64,000 bases of DNA. Origin: Gulosibacter molinativorax (GTDB taxonomy: Bacteria; Actinomycetota; Actinomycetes; Actinomycetales; Microbacteriaceae). Position numbers and translations under genes: made by a program. The number at the start of each line of letters is the position of its first letter. The stretch's first letter is position 1. Of the stretch, positions 1 through 8,617 are shown piece after piece. The stretch covers positions 434,001 to 498,000 of the forward strand of contig NZ_CP028426.1 of NCBI RefSeq assembly GCF_003010915.2, read 5' to 3'. A model generated the notes under the pieces. It searched no databases, had not been told where the DNA came from, and saw only the letters and a program-made list of their open reading frames with translations.

Positions 1-279
1 CGAGCCCGCATCCTCGGCTGGCAGCCGGCGGGCAAGTTCCGGCTCGGTGCTTGGGCGTACCCGGTCAACATTCTCGCGCTCGTGTGGGGGTTGGCTGCGG
101 TTGTCAATATCCTCTGGCCGCGTCCCACGGGCGGCGGCTGGGGCGAGGACTACCTGCTCATCATGACGACCGTCGGCGTTGTCGGCTTCGGCTGGATCTA
201 CATGCTGGCCTCGAAGGCGTACGCCAAGGGCGACGCGCCCGCCGGTGACGCGAGCGGGCCGATCCGCACCACGGTCTGA
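1..279 (+). CDS. C-terminal end of an APC-type amino acid/amine permease (partial)
   Basis: The reading frame is open from base 1, so the start lies outside the window. About 92 residues remain: a short cytoplasmic stretch, a hydrophobic segment (roughly residues 25-41), a polar loop with WPRPTGGGW, and a second hydrophobic segment (roughly 50-66) followed by a basic, Lys/Arg-containing tail. Two closely spaced C-terminal membrane helices and a short charged tail fit the end of amino acid-polyamine-organocation transporters. The gene lies just upstream of a glutamine amidotransferase and near a glutamine-synthetase-like ligase, which fits uptake of an amine that is then gamma-glutamylated. 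Family assignment rests on the tail and context only. Confidence 0.6.
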   Translation, partial: RARILGWQPAGKFRLGAWAYPVNILALVWGLAAVVNILWPRPTGGGWGEDYLLIMTTVGVVGFGWIYMLASKAYAKGDAPAGDASGPIRTTV

Positions 280-303
280 TCCCGATTCGCCTCGCAACAC
301 ACG

Positions 304-360
304 ACGGGAGTCCCGCCGCCCTGCCCCACAGAAGTCGGGGCAGGGCGGCGGGACTCCCGT
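304..360 (+). terminator. Long perfect hairpin after the permease gene
   Basis: A 24-bp perfect inverted repeat (304-327 and 337-360) encloses a 9-base loop (acagaagtc). It lies between the permease stop and the ribosome binding site of the next gene. The stem is far longer than needed for termination and there is no clear T-run, so it may instead attenuate transcription or protect the upstream mRNA. Confidence 0.6.
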
Positions 361-381
361 CTCTCACTAGAAAGGACCCCG

Positions 382-1161
382 ATGACCGACCTCGTCGTCG
401 ACCCGACCCCCTTCCTCGCCGTGGGTGAGGAGGATCCGGATGGCCCGCTGATCCCGATGGTGGTGTCACTCACCTTCCCAGGGATGGATGCCCTGTCGCA
501 CAGGCTGCAGGACGAGTTCACGCGGATCGCGTTCGACGCGGTGCGCGCGGCGGGCGGCAGGCCGCGGCTCGTCGATTCGGCCGGCGCGCGTCTGGCGTCA
601 GCGGAGGAGGTGCTGGGCGGTGCTGACGGGGTGGTGTTCCTCGGTGGCGGAGATGTCGATCTCGATTGTTACGGCCACGGCGGCCCGCCGCCGGCGAATC
701 TGTACGGTGTGGATCGTCGCGCCGACGATTACTGCATCGGGTTGATCCGCGACGCGGTGGATCGTGATCTGCCGACGCTTGCGATCTGCCGCGGCTCGCA
801 GTTGCTCAATGTGGCGTTCGGAGGCACCTTGATTCCTGACATCGGCAACTGGCCGATGCATAAGGGCGGTCCCGGTGAGGAGCTCTTCATCGACGAAGAG
901 GTCATACTCGAACCCGGCTCAGAGATCGCGCGCATTCTGGGGCGTTCGCGCGCCGTCGTGCGCAACGGCCACCACCAGGCCGTCGCGGAGGTCGCGCCCG
1001 CGCTGCGGGCGACGGCACACGCGCACGACGGCATCGTGGAGGCGACGCAGCATCGCGAAGCGGCTTGGGTGCTCGGGGTGCAGTGGCATCCTGAGGAACC
1101 GGATGCGGATGCGGCGGATCGGGCGCTGATCTTCGGCGAGCTCGTGCGTCGGGCCGCCTGA
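382..1161 (+). CDS. Class-I glutamine amidotransferase, PuuD-like gamma-glutamyl hydrolase
   Basis: 259 residues, the usual length for the peptidase C26 / gamma-glutamyl-GABA hydrolase branch of class-I glutamine amidotransferases. The nucleophile elbow AICRGSQLLN places Cys136 as the catalytic cysteine, and VQWHPEE supplies His236 and Glu238. Such enzymes remove the gamma-glutamyl group from glutamylated amine catabolites. An AAAGGA ribosome binding site precedes the ATG. It is the first of three amidotransferases in this cluster. With the glutamine-synthetase-like ligase downstream it suggests a glutamylation-hydrolysis cycle as in the Puu putrescine pathway. The true substrate cannot be read from the sequence. 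Confidence 0.85.
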   Translation: MTDLVVDPTPFLAVGEEDPDGPLIPMVVSLTFPGMDALSHRLQDEFTRIAFDAVRAAGGRPRLVDSAGARLASAEEVLGGADGVVFLGGGDVDLDCYGHGGPPPANLYGVDRRADDYCIGLIRDAVDRDLPTLAICRGSQLLNVAFGGTLIPDIGNWPMHKGGPGEELFIDEEVILEPGSEIARILGRSRAVVRNGHHQAVAEVAPALRATAHAHDGIVEATQHREAAWVLGVQWHPEEPDADAADRALIFGELVRRAA

Positions 1162-1194
1162 GCGCGTTCGGCGGTGCGGCTTCCGTTGTGGCCA

Positions 1195-1250
1195 ACATGC
1201 CTTCGCAGGGGTGCACTATGAGTGAATAGTGCACCCCTGCGAAGGCGTGT
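1195..1250. terminator. Bidirectional terminator hairpin between convergent genes
   Basis: A 20-bp perfect stem (1200-1219 with 1226-1245, loop gagtga) extends by about five further pairs including one G-U. It sits between the rightward amidotransferase and the leftward flavodoxin gene, where a shared terminator would be expected. Confidence 0.7.
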
Positions 1251-1299
1251 GCAGGAGGCGGGGACCCTGAGGCCGAAAGCCAACGGTCGCCCGGGTCGG

Positions 1300-1758
1300 C
1301 TACACCGTGGCGGAGGCCGCTTCGAGCACGCCGGGCAGCCACTCGAGCGCGACATCGCTGCCCATGTCCCATGAAGAGGCGTCGTGGCGGCCGTAGTCAC
1401 CCACCCGTTCGGCGCCCTGCTGCGCGAAGCGGCGGTCGATGTGCTCGCTGCCCTGGCTGTACGTCTCTTCATAGAAGGTGTCGCCGAGCCCGAACATGGC
1501 GTAGCGCACACCGGTGAGATCGGGCAGCGCAGCATCGAAGGCCTCGGCGAACGGGATCGCCGTGTTGGGTAGATCTCCCTCGCCGTGCGTGGAGCACACC
1601 ACGATGGTGAAGCGCTCGGGGGTGAGCTCTGCCGGGTCGAAGTTCTGCAGGTCGAAGACCTCCACATCGTCGTGGGTCTCGCGCAGCTTCGCGCCGAGAT
1701 CCTCGGCGATGAGCTCGGAGTTGCCGGATTCGGTGCCGTAGAGAACCGTGAACTTCAC
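1300..1758 (-). CDS. Flavodoxin (FMN electron carrier), probable P450 redox partner
   Basis: 152 residues, a short-chain flavodoxin. The N-terminal strand and FMN-phosphate loop read VLYGTESGNSE (residues 5-15), followed by the acidic surface typical of electron-transfer flavodoxins, and the GLGDTFYEE segment around the second FMN loop. It is encoded just downstream of an FAD/NADPH reductase and opposite a cytochrome P450. The three would form a chain NADPH to FAD reductase to FMN flavodoxin to P450. Most bacterial class I P450s use a ferredoxin. A flavodoxin partner is known for cindoxin of the P450cin system. Its role as partner here is inferred from the gene neighbourhood. Confidence 0.85.
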   Translation of the reverse strand: MKFTVLYGTESGNSELIAEDLGAKLRETHDDVEVFDLQNFDPAELTPERFTIVVCSTHGEGDLPNTAIPFAEAFDAALPDLTGVRYAMFGLGDTFYEETYSQGSEHIDRRFAQQGAERVGDYGRHDASSWDMGSDVALEWLPGVLEAASATV

Positions 1759-1824
1759 AGCTGGTTTCCTCTCAGAAGGAGCGTTGTGCTCGGTGGTCGG
1801 GGGTCGAGCCAGGGGCTCGGTGGT

Positions 1825-3102
1825 CTACGCCCCGCGGGCGATGTCGATCATGCGGTCGTGGTCGGGAAGCTTGCGTCTGACCCGGTCGGAGGCGGCGAGG
1901 GAGCGCTCGTGCTCATCGAGCCTGAGCCACTGCTCGTAGCCGATGGCGCGATCGCGCACCTCCGCGGCGAGCCCGTCGAAGCCGAGTGTAGACGGCGAGG
2001 CCGACAGCGAGCCGTCCGCCAGGTCTGCCACGATCTCGTCGGAGACGGCCTTCGCGCACGCGCGGTTCTCGGGGATTGCACCGCGCGGTCCCCGCTTTGC
2101 CCAGCCGGTGCGATAGAGGCCGGGCTCGACGCGGCCGGTCTCCGCGCCCGCGGCGGTGAGAGCCGCAAAGGCGTGGTCGGGGTGCGCCGCGAAACCGATC
2201 GCCGTGACCACAGAGCTTGCGGGCACCACGATCACCTCGTCGCCGGCTGCGAACTCGACGCCCTCGACACGGTGCTCGCCGAGCACCCGCAGCGGGGTCA
2301 AGCCGAAACGCAGCGTCACTTCGGGCCCGGTGCTGCGGGGGCGATCCGCTGCAATCAGTTCGCGGATCGCGGCAACGCGCCCAGCCGCAGCTCTGTCGAG
2401 CGCCTCGCCGGCATTGCCTGCCTCGATGGGATCGGGTGAAGAGTAGACGGCGCGGGGGAGTGCCGCGAGTTCTTTCAGCATCTGCGGGTCGCCCTTCGAA
2501 TCAGGGGCGGCGGAGCGGCTGACAAGGGTGACGCGCTCGGCGGGGGCTGCAAGGTAGGCGTCGAGCGCCTCATCGGCGACGTCGCTGCCCTCGTAGGCGG
2601 CGCGATCCTTCACCAGGAAGCGCAGCACATCGAGCGCCACGTTGCCGCCGCCGATGATCACCACATCGGAGCCCAGCGCGGGCAGCGGCGCGGCCGCATC
2701 GGGATGGGCGTTGAGGGTGCGCGTGATGGCACCCGCGCCGATGACGCCCGGCAGCTCGGCCCCCGGGATGCCGAGCTCGCGGTCGGCGGTGAGGCCGGTC
2801 GCGATCACGACCGCGTCGAACAGTTCGCGCAGCTGCGCGAGGGAGACGTCGCGACCTACCTCGATGCCGCCGGCGAAGCGCACCGCCTCGTGTTGAAAGA
2901 GCCTGTCGAACTGCCGCGTGATGGCCTTGGTGTGCTGGTGATCGGCGGCGACGCCGTAGCGCACCAGCCCGAAGGGCGACGCGAGGCGGTCGAAGATGGT
3001 GAGTTCGCAGCCCGGCACGGCGCGAAGCAGCGACTGAGCGAGATAGCAGCCCGCGGGGCCGCTGCCGATCACGGCGATCTTCGGGGTCGTGGATGACGAC
3101 AT
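1825..3102 (-). CDS. FAD-dependent NADPH-ferredoxin/flavodoxin reductase, adrenodoxin-reductase (FprA) type
   Basis: 425 residues from the ATG at 3102, chosen because GGAG lies 6-7 bases upstream and because the FAD motif then starts near the N-terminus. The longer open frame to 3306 has no family features. The FAD-binding signature VIGSGPAGCYLA lies at residues 10-21. The NADPH-binding GGGNVALD follows in the middle, and the C-terminal GW-KRGP-G pattern is typical of adrenodoxin reductase/FprA. The enzyme would pass electrons from NADPH to the adjacent flavodoxin. It is transcribed with the flavodoxin (66 bases apart) and divergently from the P450, sharing the 252-base control region. Confidence 0.85.
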   Translation of the reverse strand: MSSSTTPKIAVIGSGPAGCYLAQSLLRAVPGCELTIFDRLASPFGLVRYGVAADHQHTKAITRQFDRLFQHEAVRFAGGIEVGRDVSLAQLRELFDAVVIATGLTADRELGIPGAELPGVIGAGAITRTLNAHPDAAAPLPALGSDVVIIGGGNVALDVLRFLVKDRAAYEGSDVADEALDAYLAAPAERVTLVSRSAAPDSKGDPQMLKELAALPRAVYSSPDPIEAGNAGEALDRAAAGRVAAIRELIAADRPRSTGPEVTLRFGLTPLRVLGEHRVEGVEFAAGDEVIVVPASSVVTAIGFAAHPDHAFAALTAAGAETGRVEPGLYRTGWAKRGPRGAIPENRACAKAVSDEIVADLADGSLSASPSTLGFDGLAAEVRDRAIGYEQWLRLDEHERSLAASDRVRRKLPDHDRMIDIARGA

Positions 3103-3214
3103 CGCAGCTCCTTTGCGGTGCGGTGCGGCAGGGGGAGTTTTGGCACAGTGCCACGATCCGGTGCTTCGTTGCAATCCGGTCGATGCCATCAGTGTAGCGC
3201 TAAAGATGTGTTGA

Positions 3215-3304
3215 GTGAATGATTTTTCCTGATATTCCCCAATTGGCCCACAGATTCCACCGACGGGCTTGCGGAATAAAACATTCACAGGTAACTTATT
3301 TACC
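3215..3304. promoter_or_regulatory. Divergent control region with inverted repeats and a possible GntR operator
   Basis: The 252-base space between the reductase (leftward) and P450 (rightward) is AT-richer than its surroundings. GTGAATGATTTT (3215-3226) is mirrored by AAAACATTCAC (3278-3288). A second dyad, GGTAACTTATTTACC (3290-3304), has 5-bp arms. TTGCGG (3269-3274) and TAACTT (3292-3297), 17 bases apart, could be the -35 and -10 elements of the P450 promoter, so the second dyad would cover the -10. A FadR-subfamily GntR regulator is encoded at the far end of the cluster and could bind here. Assignment of site to protein is inference. Confidence 0.45.
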
Positions 3305-3354
3305 ACCGGCCGCTCGTGAAACTGAGCGGATCAGAATTCGACAAAGGAGTACGG

Positions 3355-4593
3355 ATGACCGGAGAGACGATCCAGGCTGACGTCCCGTATCTCGACATCG
3401 CCTCGCCCGAGTTCGCCATGAACTCGGAAGCGGTGCGAGACGCCCGCGAACGCAGTTGGTACGCGAAGACCAACTACGGCTACGGTGTGCTGCGCTACAA
3501 GGAGGTCACCGAGTTGCTGAAGCACCCGAGCCTCAACCAGGGCAGCGCGAAGTGGCCCGACCACCACGGTGTGCACTCCGGCATCTTCTATGAGTGGTGG
3601 GCGAAGAATCTGCTCGTGCTCGAAGGAGAAGAGCACCACCGCATCCGCCGCCTGCTCAACCCCGCCTTCTCGCCCAGCGTCGCGCGCAAGCTCGAACCCG
3701 AGTTCGCTGAGATTGCGAACGAGCTCATCGACGGCATGAAGCAGAAGCACGCCCGCGGCGAGCAGGTCGAATTCGTCGCCGACTTCTCCGAGCCCTTCGC
3801 CACCCGTGCACTCTGCGCCATGATGGGCCTCGACCACGACCACTGGCCCTTCATCGCCTCACGCGCCAACACCGTCGGCTACGCGCTCAGCGTGACCATT
3901 AAAGAAGACATCGACCGCGTCGACGAGGCCGTACAGGAACTCTACGACTTCGTGGGCCGGCTCATCGACGAACGACGCGAACAGCCCGGCGATGACGTCG
4001 TCTCGCGCCTCGTGCAGTTCTCGCAGGCCGACGACAAGCTCAGCGACGCCGAACTGCGCAACGCCCTCGTGGTCATGCTGTTCGGCGGCATGGACACCAC
4101 GCGCAACCAGATCGGCCTGCTGCTGCAGACCTTCATGCGCAACCCCGAGCAGTGGGAACTGCTCGCCCAGGATCCCGCGAAGTACGCCAAGCCCGCCCTC
4201 GAAGAAGGCCTGCGCGTCAACCCCACCACCCGCTGGGTCACCCGCGAAGCCAACGAAGACTTCGAGTTCCACGGCCTCGAAATCGAAAAGGGCACCACTG
4301 TGCACCTCTTCACCATGTCGAGCGGCACCGATCCCGAGGCCTTCCCCGACCCCGACATCGACCTCAACGCCGGCAGCGAGCCCGGATCCGAACGCCGCAA
4401 GCAGCACCACACCTTCGGCGGCGGTGTGCACCACTGCCTCGGCCACTACATCGCCCGCGCCGACATGAGCGTCGCCCTGCCGCTGCTCGCCCAGGCCTTC
4501 ACCGACATCTCCTGCCCCGGCGGCGACGAGTGGCTACCCGACTCCGGCAACCACGGCCCCGTGCGCCTGCCGATCACCTTCACGGTGCGCTGA
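3355..4593 (+). CDS. Cytochrome P450 monooxygenase, possibly CYP151-like (cyclic amine oxidation)
   Basis: 412 residues from the ATG at 3355, which has AAAGGAG 5 bases upstream. Translation from the earlier codon at 3316 adds 13 residues with no support. Diagnostic P450 features are present: I-helix FGGMDTT with Thr248 as the oxygen-activating threonine, ExxR in EEGLR, and the haem loop FGGGVHHCLG with Cys361 as axial ligand. There is no membrane anchor, as expected for a soluble bacterial P450. The neighbouring glutamine-synthetase-like gene and GntR regulator recall the actinobacterial piperidine/pyrrolidine/morpholine clusters, in which a CYP151 P450 opens a secondary-amine ring. Substrate is inferred from context. 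Electrons probably come from the divergent reductase and flavodoxin. Confidence 0.85.
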   Translation: MTGETIQADVPYLDIASPEFAMNSEAVRDARERSWYAKTNYGYGVLRYKEVTELLKHPSLNQGSAKWPDHHGVHSGIFYEWWAKNLLVLEGEEHHRIRRLLNPAFSPSVARKLEPEFAEIANELIDGMKQKHARGEQVEFVADFSEPFATRALCAMMGLDHDHWPFIASRANTVGYALSVTIKEDIDRVDEAVQELYDFVGRLIDERREQPGDDVVSRLVQFSQADDKLSDAELRNALVVMLFGGMDTTRNQIGLLLQTFMRNPEQWELLAQDPAKYAKPALEEGLRVNPTTRWVTREANEDFEFHGLEIEKGTTVHLFTMSSGTDPEAFPDPDIDLNAGSEPGSERRKQHHTFGGGVHHCLGHYIARADMSVALPLLAQAFTDISCPGGDEWLPDSGNHGPVRLPITFTVR

Positions 4594-4714
4594 CACCGCG
4601 CGCCCCGCAGCGGCAACGCCCGCATCGCGGCCCGGGCACCTGATCCGCTCTCATGAACGCGGCCGGGGCACCCGATCCGCACCAGACAGACCTTGCAAAG
4701 ACGAAAGGAACCAC

Positions 4715-6151
4715 ATGTCCGACCTCACAACAGGAGGGCGCTTCGGCGCCGCCCTGCGGGAGATCCTCGCCGACGACACCGCATTCTCGCGGCACCAGGC
4801 GGCGAACCTGCGACCCGAGACCGTGCAGGCGCTCGGCGACCGCATCCGCGAGTCCGGCGTCAAATACATCTACTACATGCTGCCCACCCTTGGCAGCCGC
4901 ACCGTTGCCAAGGTGGTGCCCGCTGAACTCTACGAGCGCATGCTGAAGAAGGGCATCGCTTTCCACCGCACCGCCCTCACCGATCTGCAGACCAGCCGCG
5001 AGGGCGAACTGATCGGCGGCGGCGTCGATGCGCACGAGTTCTGGGGCCTCCCCGAACCCGAGACCTTCCAGGTGCTGCCCTGGGATACCGAGGTCGGCCG
5101 CATCTTCTGCACCGCCTACGATCCGCCCCACCTCGGCGAAGGCGGCGGCCGGCTCGTCGCGCTCGATACCCGTGCCCTCTTCAAGGCCGCGCACCGCGGC
5201 TTCACCGAGCGCACCGGCCTCGAACTGCGCAGCGGCCTCGAACCCGAGATGACCTGGATCGGCCCCGGTATCGAACCCATCAGCAAGCAGGATCAGAGCC
5301 CCGCCTATCAGGTCGAGAACCTCGAGAAGATGCGCCCCGTCTACAAGAAGGTCATCAGCTACGGCCAGGCGCTCGACTTCACCATGATCCAGGGCGACTA
5401 CGAAGACGACGGCCAGATCGAACTCAACTGGGACTACGACCGCGCCGACCTCACCGCCGAGCGCATGACCACCTACCGCCAGATCTGCAAGCAGGTGGCA
5501 CGCGAACTCGGCCTCGAAGCGAGCTTCATGGCCAAGCCCTACAACGGCAAGATGGGCAATGGCTGCCACCACAACCTCAGCCTGTGGCGCGTCTCGGAAG
5601 ACGGCCCCGCAGAGAATGTCATCGAAGACGGCCGCGTCGAACTGCACGCCACGCAGACTGCGCGCCACGCGATCGGCGGCCTGCTGCTGCACACGCCCGG
5701 CTCGATGCTCGTGATGGCCTCCACGGTCAACTCCTACAAGCGCTACTGGGATGCGGGCCAGTTCGCACCCTCAGGGGCCGACTGGGGTCTTGACACGCGC
5801 GGCGTCGCGATCCGCATCTCCGCGAACGGTCGCATGGAGTACCGCCTGCCCGATGCGAGCGTGAACCCTTACCTGTCGCACCTCTACCTGCTCGCCGCCA
5901 TCGAGTACGGTCTCGAAGCGCAGATTGACCCGGGCGACCCGGGCCAGCTCAGCGAAGCCGCGCAGGGCGGCGCAGTGCCGAACACCCTCGGCATGGCCAT
6001 CGAATCGTTCGAGGCCGACGAGTACCTCATGGGCGCCATGCCCGAAGAGCTCACCCGCATCTTCTTGCAGCTCAAGCGCGACGAATGGGCGCGCTACTGC
6101 GGCATCATCACGCAGTGGGAATTCGATCAGTACTGGGAGGCAATTCCGTGA
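4715..6151 (+). CDS. Glutamine-synthetase-family gamma-glutamyl-amine ligase
   Basis: 478 residues with the glutamine synthetase catalytic fold. The ATP-binding signature is seen in KPYNGKMGNGCHHNLSLW, and the substrate-binding region in NSYKRYW followed by a conserved EYRLPDAS. It has the N-terminal beta-grasp region and none of the adenylylation-loop context of housekeeping GlnA. Relatives in this group (PuuA, IpuC, TdnQ types) join glutamate to an amine at the cost of ATP. AAAGGAACC precedes the start. The gene follows the P450 by 121 bases and overlaps the next gene by four bases (GTGA), so it is probably operonic. Exact amine unknown. Confidence 0.8.
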   Translation: MSDLTTGGRFGAALREILADDTAFSRHQAANLRPETVQALGDRIRESGVKYIYYMLPTLGSRTVAKVVPAELYERMLKKGIAFHRTALTDLQTSREGELIGGGVDAHEFWGLPEPETFQVLPWDTEVGRIFCTAYDPPHLGEGGGRLVALDTRALFKAAHRGFTERTGLELRSGLEPEMTWIGPGIEPISKQDQSPAYQVENLEKMRPVYKKVISYGQALDFTMIQGDYEDDGQIELNWDYDRADLTAERMTTYRQICKQVARELGLEASFMAKPYNGKMGNGCHHNLSLWRVSEDGPAENVIEDGRVELHATQTARHAIGGLLLHTPGSMLVMASTVNSYKRYWDAGQFAPSGADWGLDTRGVAIRISANGRMEYRLPDASVNPYLSHLYLLAAIEYGLEAQIDPGDPGQLSEAAQGGAVPNTLGMAIESFEADEYLMGAMPEELTRIFLQLKRDEWARYCGIITQWEFDQYWEAIP

Positions 6152-6873
6152 CCACCGACAACCGAACCATCAAGCTCGCCTGCATCGACTCAGAGGCGCT
6201 GCCGCTCTCCTCCAAGAGCACCGACGGCCGCACCCGAGGCGGCTACGAACCCGAAGCGGCCGCCCTCGTCATGTCGCGGCTCGCCGGAGGATCTGCCGAC
6301 ATCGAATGGGTGATGGTGCCCTGGGAAGAGATGATTCCCGCCGTGCGCCGCGGCGACGCCGACGCCGTCTGGTGCGGCCAAGGCATCACCCCCGAACGCG
6401 CAGCGCAGGTCGACTTCACCAAGCCCTACGCCGTGTTCAATGAAACCCTCATCGTGCGCGCCGACGATCCCGCCCGCTCACCTGAGCAGCTGGCAGGCTA
6501 CAAGATCGGTGCGATCGCAGGCTCCACCAACATGAAGCTCGCCGAGACCTTCTCCGGCGTCGAACTCGTCAGCTTCGGCGCGAGCGACGACGTCTTCAGC
6601 GACATGATCGAGGCCACACGATCAGGCGAGATCGACGGCTTCGTCGACGACGACGTCGTGATGATCCCGCTCGGCCAAGAAGACCCCGACTTCGTCGAGG
6701 CCTTCACCGTGCAGACCGGCAATCGCTGGGGGATCGGCGTCGCACCCGGCAACGACGCGCTGCGCCAGGAGATCGACCGCGCCATCGAGGATGTCATCGC
6801 CGACGGCTCGCTCGAAGCGGTCTGGCGCAAGTGGATGCCGCTGCTCGACTTTCCGCTAGTAGGCGAGGCGTAA
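6148..6873 (+). CDS. Family 3 solute-binding-like protein without a signal peptide
   Basis: 241 residues from the GTG at 6148, which overlaps the preceding stop (GTGA) and has GGGAGG 7 bases upstream. An in-frame ATG at 6085 lies inside the ligase gene and is unlikely. The fold is that of polar-amino-acid binding proteins (SBP_bac_3): GYEPEAAA near the N-terminus, DAVWCGQGITPERAAQVDFTKPY-like ligand region, and a VAP-N-ALRQEID-AI C-terminus. The protein begins directly with the first domain strand (IKLACIDSE), with no hydrophobic leader and no lipobox. It therefore looks cytoplasmic, perhaps a sensor or ligand carrier. Next gene overlaps by one base. Confidence 0.7.
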   Translation: MTTDNRTIKLACIDSEALPLSSKSTDGRTRGGYEPEAAALVMSRLAGGSADIEWVMVPWEEMIPAVRRGDADAVWCGQGITPERAAQVDFTKPYAVFNETLIVRADDPARSPEQLAGYKIGAIAGSTNMKLAETFSGVELVSFGASDDVFSDMIEATRSGEIDGFVDDDVVMIPLGQEDPDFVEAFTVQTGNRWGIGVAPGNDALRQEIDRAIEDVIADGSLEAVWRKWMPLLDFPLVGEA

Positions 6874-7598
6874 TGGCGGCCCTCCGCGGCGATCGGATGC
6901 CGCGCATCGGAGTGACGGGGATGTGGTCGAACCAGATCCACGGCCTGCGCTTCGACGGCAGCGCGGTCGCCGCGGCGGTGCTGCGTTCCGTGATCCGGGC
7001 GGGCGGCGAACCGCTCACCCTGTTCGCCGAAAGCGCGCTGCCGCCGGAGGAACGGCTGCGCGGCCTCGATGCGCTGCTCGTGCCGGGCGGATCGGACATC
7101 GACCCGCGCCGTTACGGGCAGGAGCCCGTCGCCGCCGTCTCGCCCGCCGACTTCGCCGAGCAGGACGACTTCGAAGCCGGCATGCTGGCCGCGGCGATCC
7201 GGATCGGGGTGCCCGTGCTCGCGATCTGCCGTGGCTTCCAACTGCTGAACATCGAATACGGCGGCACGCTCGTGCAAGACGTTGAAGCCGACAGCCCCCA
7301 CCGCAACTCAGTGCACGACGTCGAACTCGAAGCAGACTCAGCGCTCGCCGCAGCGATCGGCGCCTCAAGCCTGCCCGTGTCGTCGTACCACCACCAGGCG
7401 ATCGACCGCGTCGGGGAGGGGCTGCGCGTCACCGGGCGCGCACCCGACGGCGTGGTCGAAGCAATTGAGCACCCCGACGCGCCGCTCATCGCCGTGCAGT
7501 GGCACCCGGAGGACAACGCCGCGGCGGACGAGCGCCAGCACGCGCTCTTCGCCTGGCTCATCGAGGAGGCACGGGCGAGAATGGGGCGAGACGCATGA
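6873..7598 (+). CDS. Class-I glutamine amidotransferase, PuuD-like (second copy)
   Basis: 241 residues from ATG 6873, which shares one base with the preceding TAA. The earlier in-frame codon at 6831 lies inside the previous gene. The nucleophile elbow is AICRGFQLLN (Cys119), and VQWHPED gives His211 and Glu213. The protein starts MAALRGDRMPRIGVTG, leading into the first Rossmann strand. It belongs to the same gamma-glutamyl hydrolase group as the 382-1161 gene but is clearly diverged. Two such hydrolases may act on different glutamyl intermediates of one pathway, for example before and after ring opening or aldehyde oxidation. That division of labour is speculation. Confidence 0.82.
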   Translation: MAALRGDRMPRIGVTGMWSNQIHGLRFDGSAVAAAVLRSVIRAGGEPLTLFAESALPPEERLRGLDALLVPGGSDIDPRRYGQEPVAAVSPADFAEQDDFEAGMLAAAIRIGVPVLAICRGFQLLNIEYGGTLVQDVEADSPHRNSVHDVELEADSALAAAIGASSLPVSSYHHQAIDRVGEGLRVTGRAPDGVVEAIEHPDAPLIAVQWHPEDNAAADERQHALFAWLIEEARARMGRDA

Positions 7599-7722
7599 CG
7601 GCGGCACCGGCAGCCGGGTCGCCCGCCCCGGGGTCGCGGTGCCGCGTGCTGCGGAGCGGAGATCTCGCTCGGCAGGTGGCGGCGGATCAGAAGCAGGCGG
7701 TTGAGAACAGAAGGGAAACGGA

Positions 7723-8448
7723 ATGCGCAGTGCACGAGTGCTGGTGATCGAACATCAGCAGAACGCGGGGCTGGGACAGCTATCGGATCGGCTCATCGAA
7801 CACGGCTTGAACCTCGAGACCGTGGGGCCCGACGCCGGCGCCCCCGTGCCCGAAACGCTCGACGGCTATGACGCGCTGATCGTGCTCGGTGGGGCCATGG
7901 GCCCCACCGAAGACGAGCAGGCACCCTGGCTGCCTGCCACCCGCAAACTGCTGCGAGACGGCGTCGAACAGGGAGTGCCGACCCTCGGCATCTGCCTCGG
8001 CGCGCAGCTGCTCGCCACCGCCACCGGCGGCCACGTGCGCACCATGCCGGCGGGCCCAGAAGTGGGGCTGCTCGATGTCGGCTTCGCCGCTTCGGCTGCC
8101 GGCGATCCGCTCTTCGGAGACCTCGCAGGCACCTCGGTGCCGGCCGTGCAGTGGCACTGGCTTGAAGCCGACAGCCTCCCAGAAGGCGCCCAGCTGCTCG
8201 CGTCGAGCCCCGCCTGCCGCAATCAGGCGTTCCGCATCGGAGCTGCGGCGTGGGGAGTGCAGTTTCATCCCGAGGCGCTCGGAGGCACCGCGCAGGACTG
8301 GGTGGACGAGGATCGTCAGAGCATCGACGACCTCGGCCTCGAGGAGGCCGTGCTTGTGGGCGACGTGCGCGCGGCCGAACCCCGGCTCGGCGCCGTCTGG
8401 CTGCCGATCGCCGATCGCTTCGCCGAGCTCGCCCAGCGCAGCGCCTGA
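7723..8448 (+). CDS. Class-I glutamine amidotransferase, GMP-synthase-like branch (third copy)
   Basis: 241 residues. N-terminal VLVIEHQQNAG, GGAMGPTED as the oxyanion-region glycine motif, nucleophile elbow GICLGAQLL (Cys91), and VQFHPEA supplying His182 and Glu184. The GICLGAQ/GGAMGP patterns place it in the stand-alone GMP-synthase-like amidotransferase group rather than with the two PuuD-like neighbours. Proteins of this branch are found beside glutamine-synthetase-like ligases in aniline and other amine catabolic clusters (TdnT type). AGAAGGGA precedes the ATG. The 124 bases before it hold no convincing gene. Confidence 0.8.
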   Translation: MRSARVLVIEHQQNAGLGQLSDRLIEHGLNLETVGPDAGAPVPETLDGYDALIVLGGAMGPTEDEQAPWLPATRKLLRDGVEQGVPTLGICLGAQLLATATGGHVRTMPAGPEVGLLDVGFAASAAGDPLFGDLAGTSVPAVQWHWLEADSLPEGAQLLASSPACRNQAFRIGAAAWGVQFHPEALGGTAQDWVDEDRQSIDDLGLEEAVLVGDVRAAEPRLGAVWLPIADRFAELAQRSA

Positions 8449-8500
8449 TCCGCCCCCCGCGCCGCCCCCCGCGCCGCGCCCCGGCCCACGCGCTCCCGTT

Positions 8501-8576
8501 GAGTCGGTCCCTTTGTGCCGAGCCGGCCTGCAATTCACGCGAATAGCAGGCCGGCTCGATACATTTGAGCCGACTC
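8501..8576. terminator. Nested hairpin between convergent genes
   Basis: An inner 13-bp perfect stem, cgagccggcctgc (8519-8531) with its complement at 8546-8558, is enclosed by an outer 7-bp pair, gagtcgg (8501-8507) with ccgactc (8570-8576). A partial third copy of the arm occurs near 8594-8606. It lies between the rightward amidotransferase and the leftward Cache protein and probably terminates both. Confidence 0.6.
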
Positions 8577-8617
8577 GGTGAGGCACGAAATGGAGAGGCC
8601 GGCTCGACGCGCGAGTT

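Noticed and set aside
7595..7747. A 50-codon frame starting in an ATGA overlap with the second amidotransferase gene
   Set aside because: Composition is Ala/Gly/Arg-rich without any motif, it runs into the start of the next gene, and overlap of the start with a stop is common by chance here.
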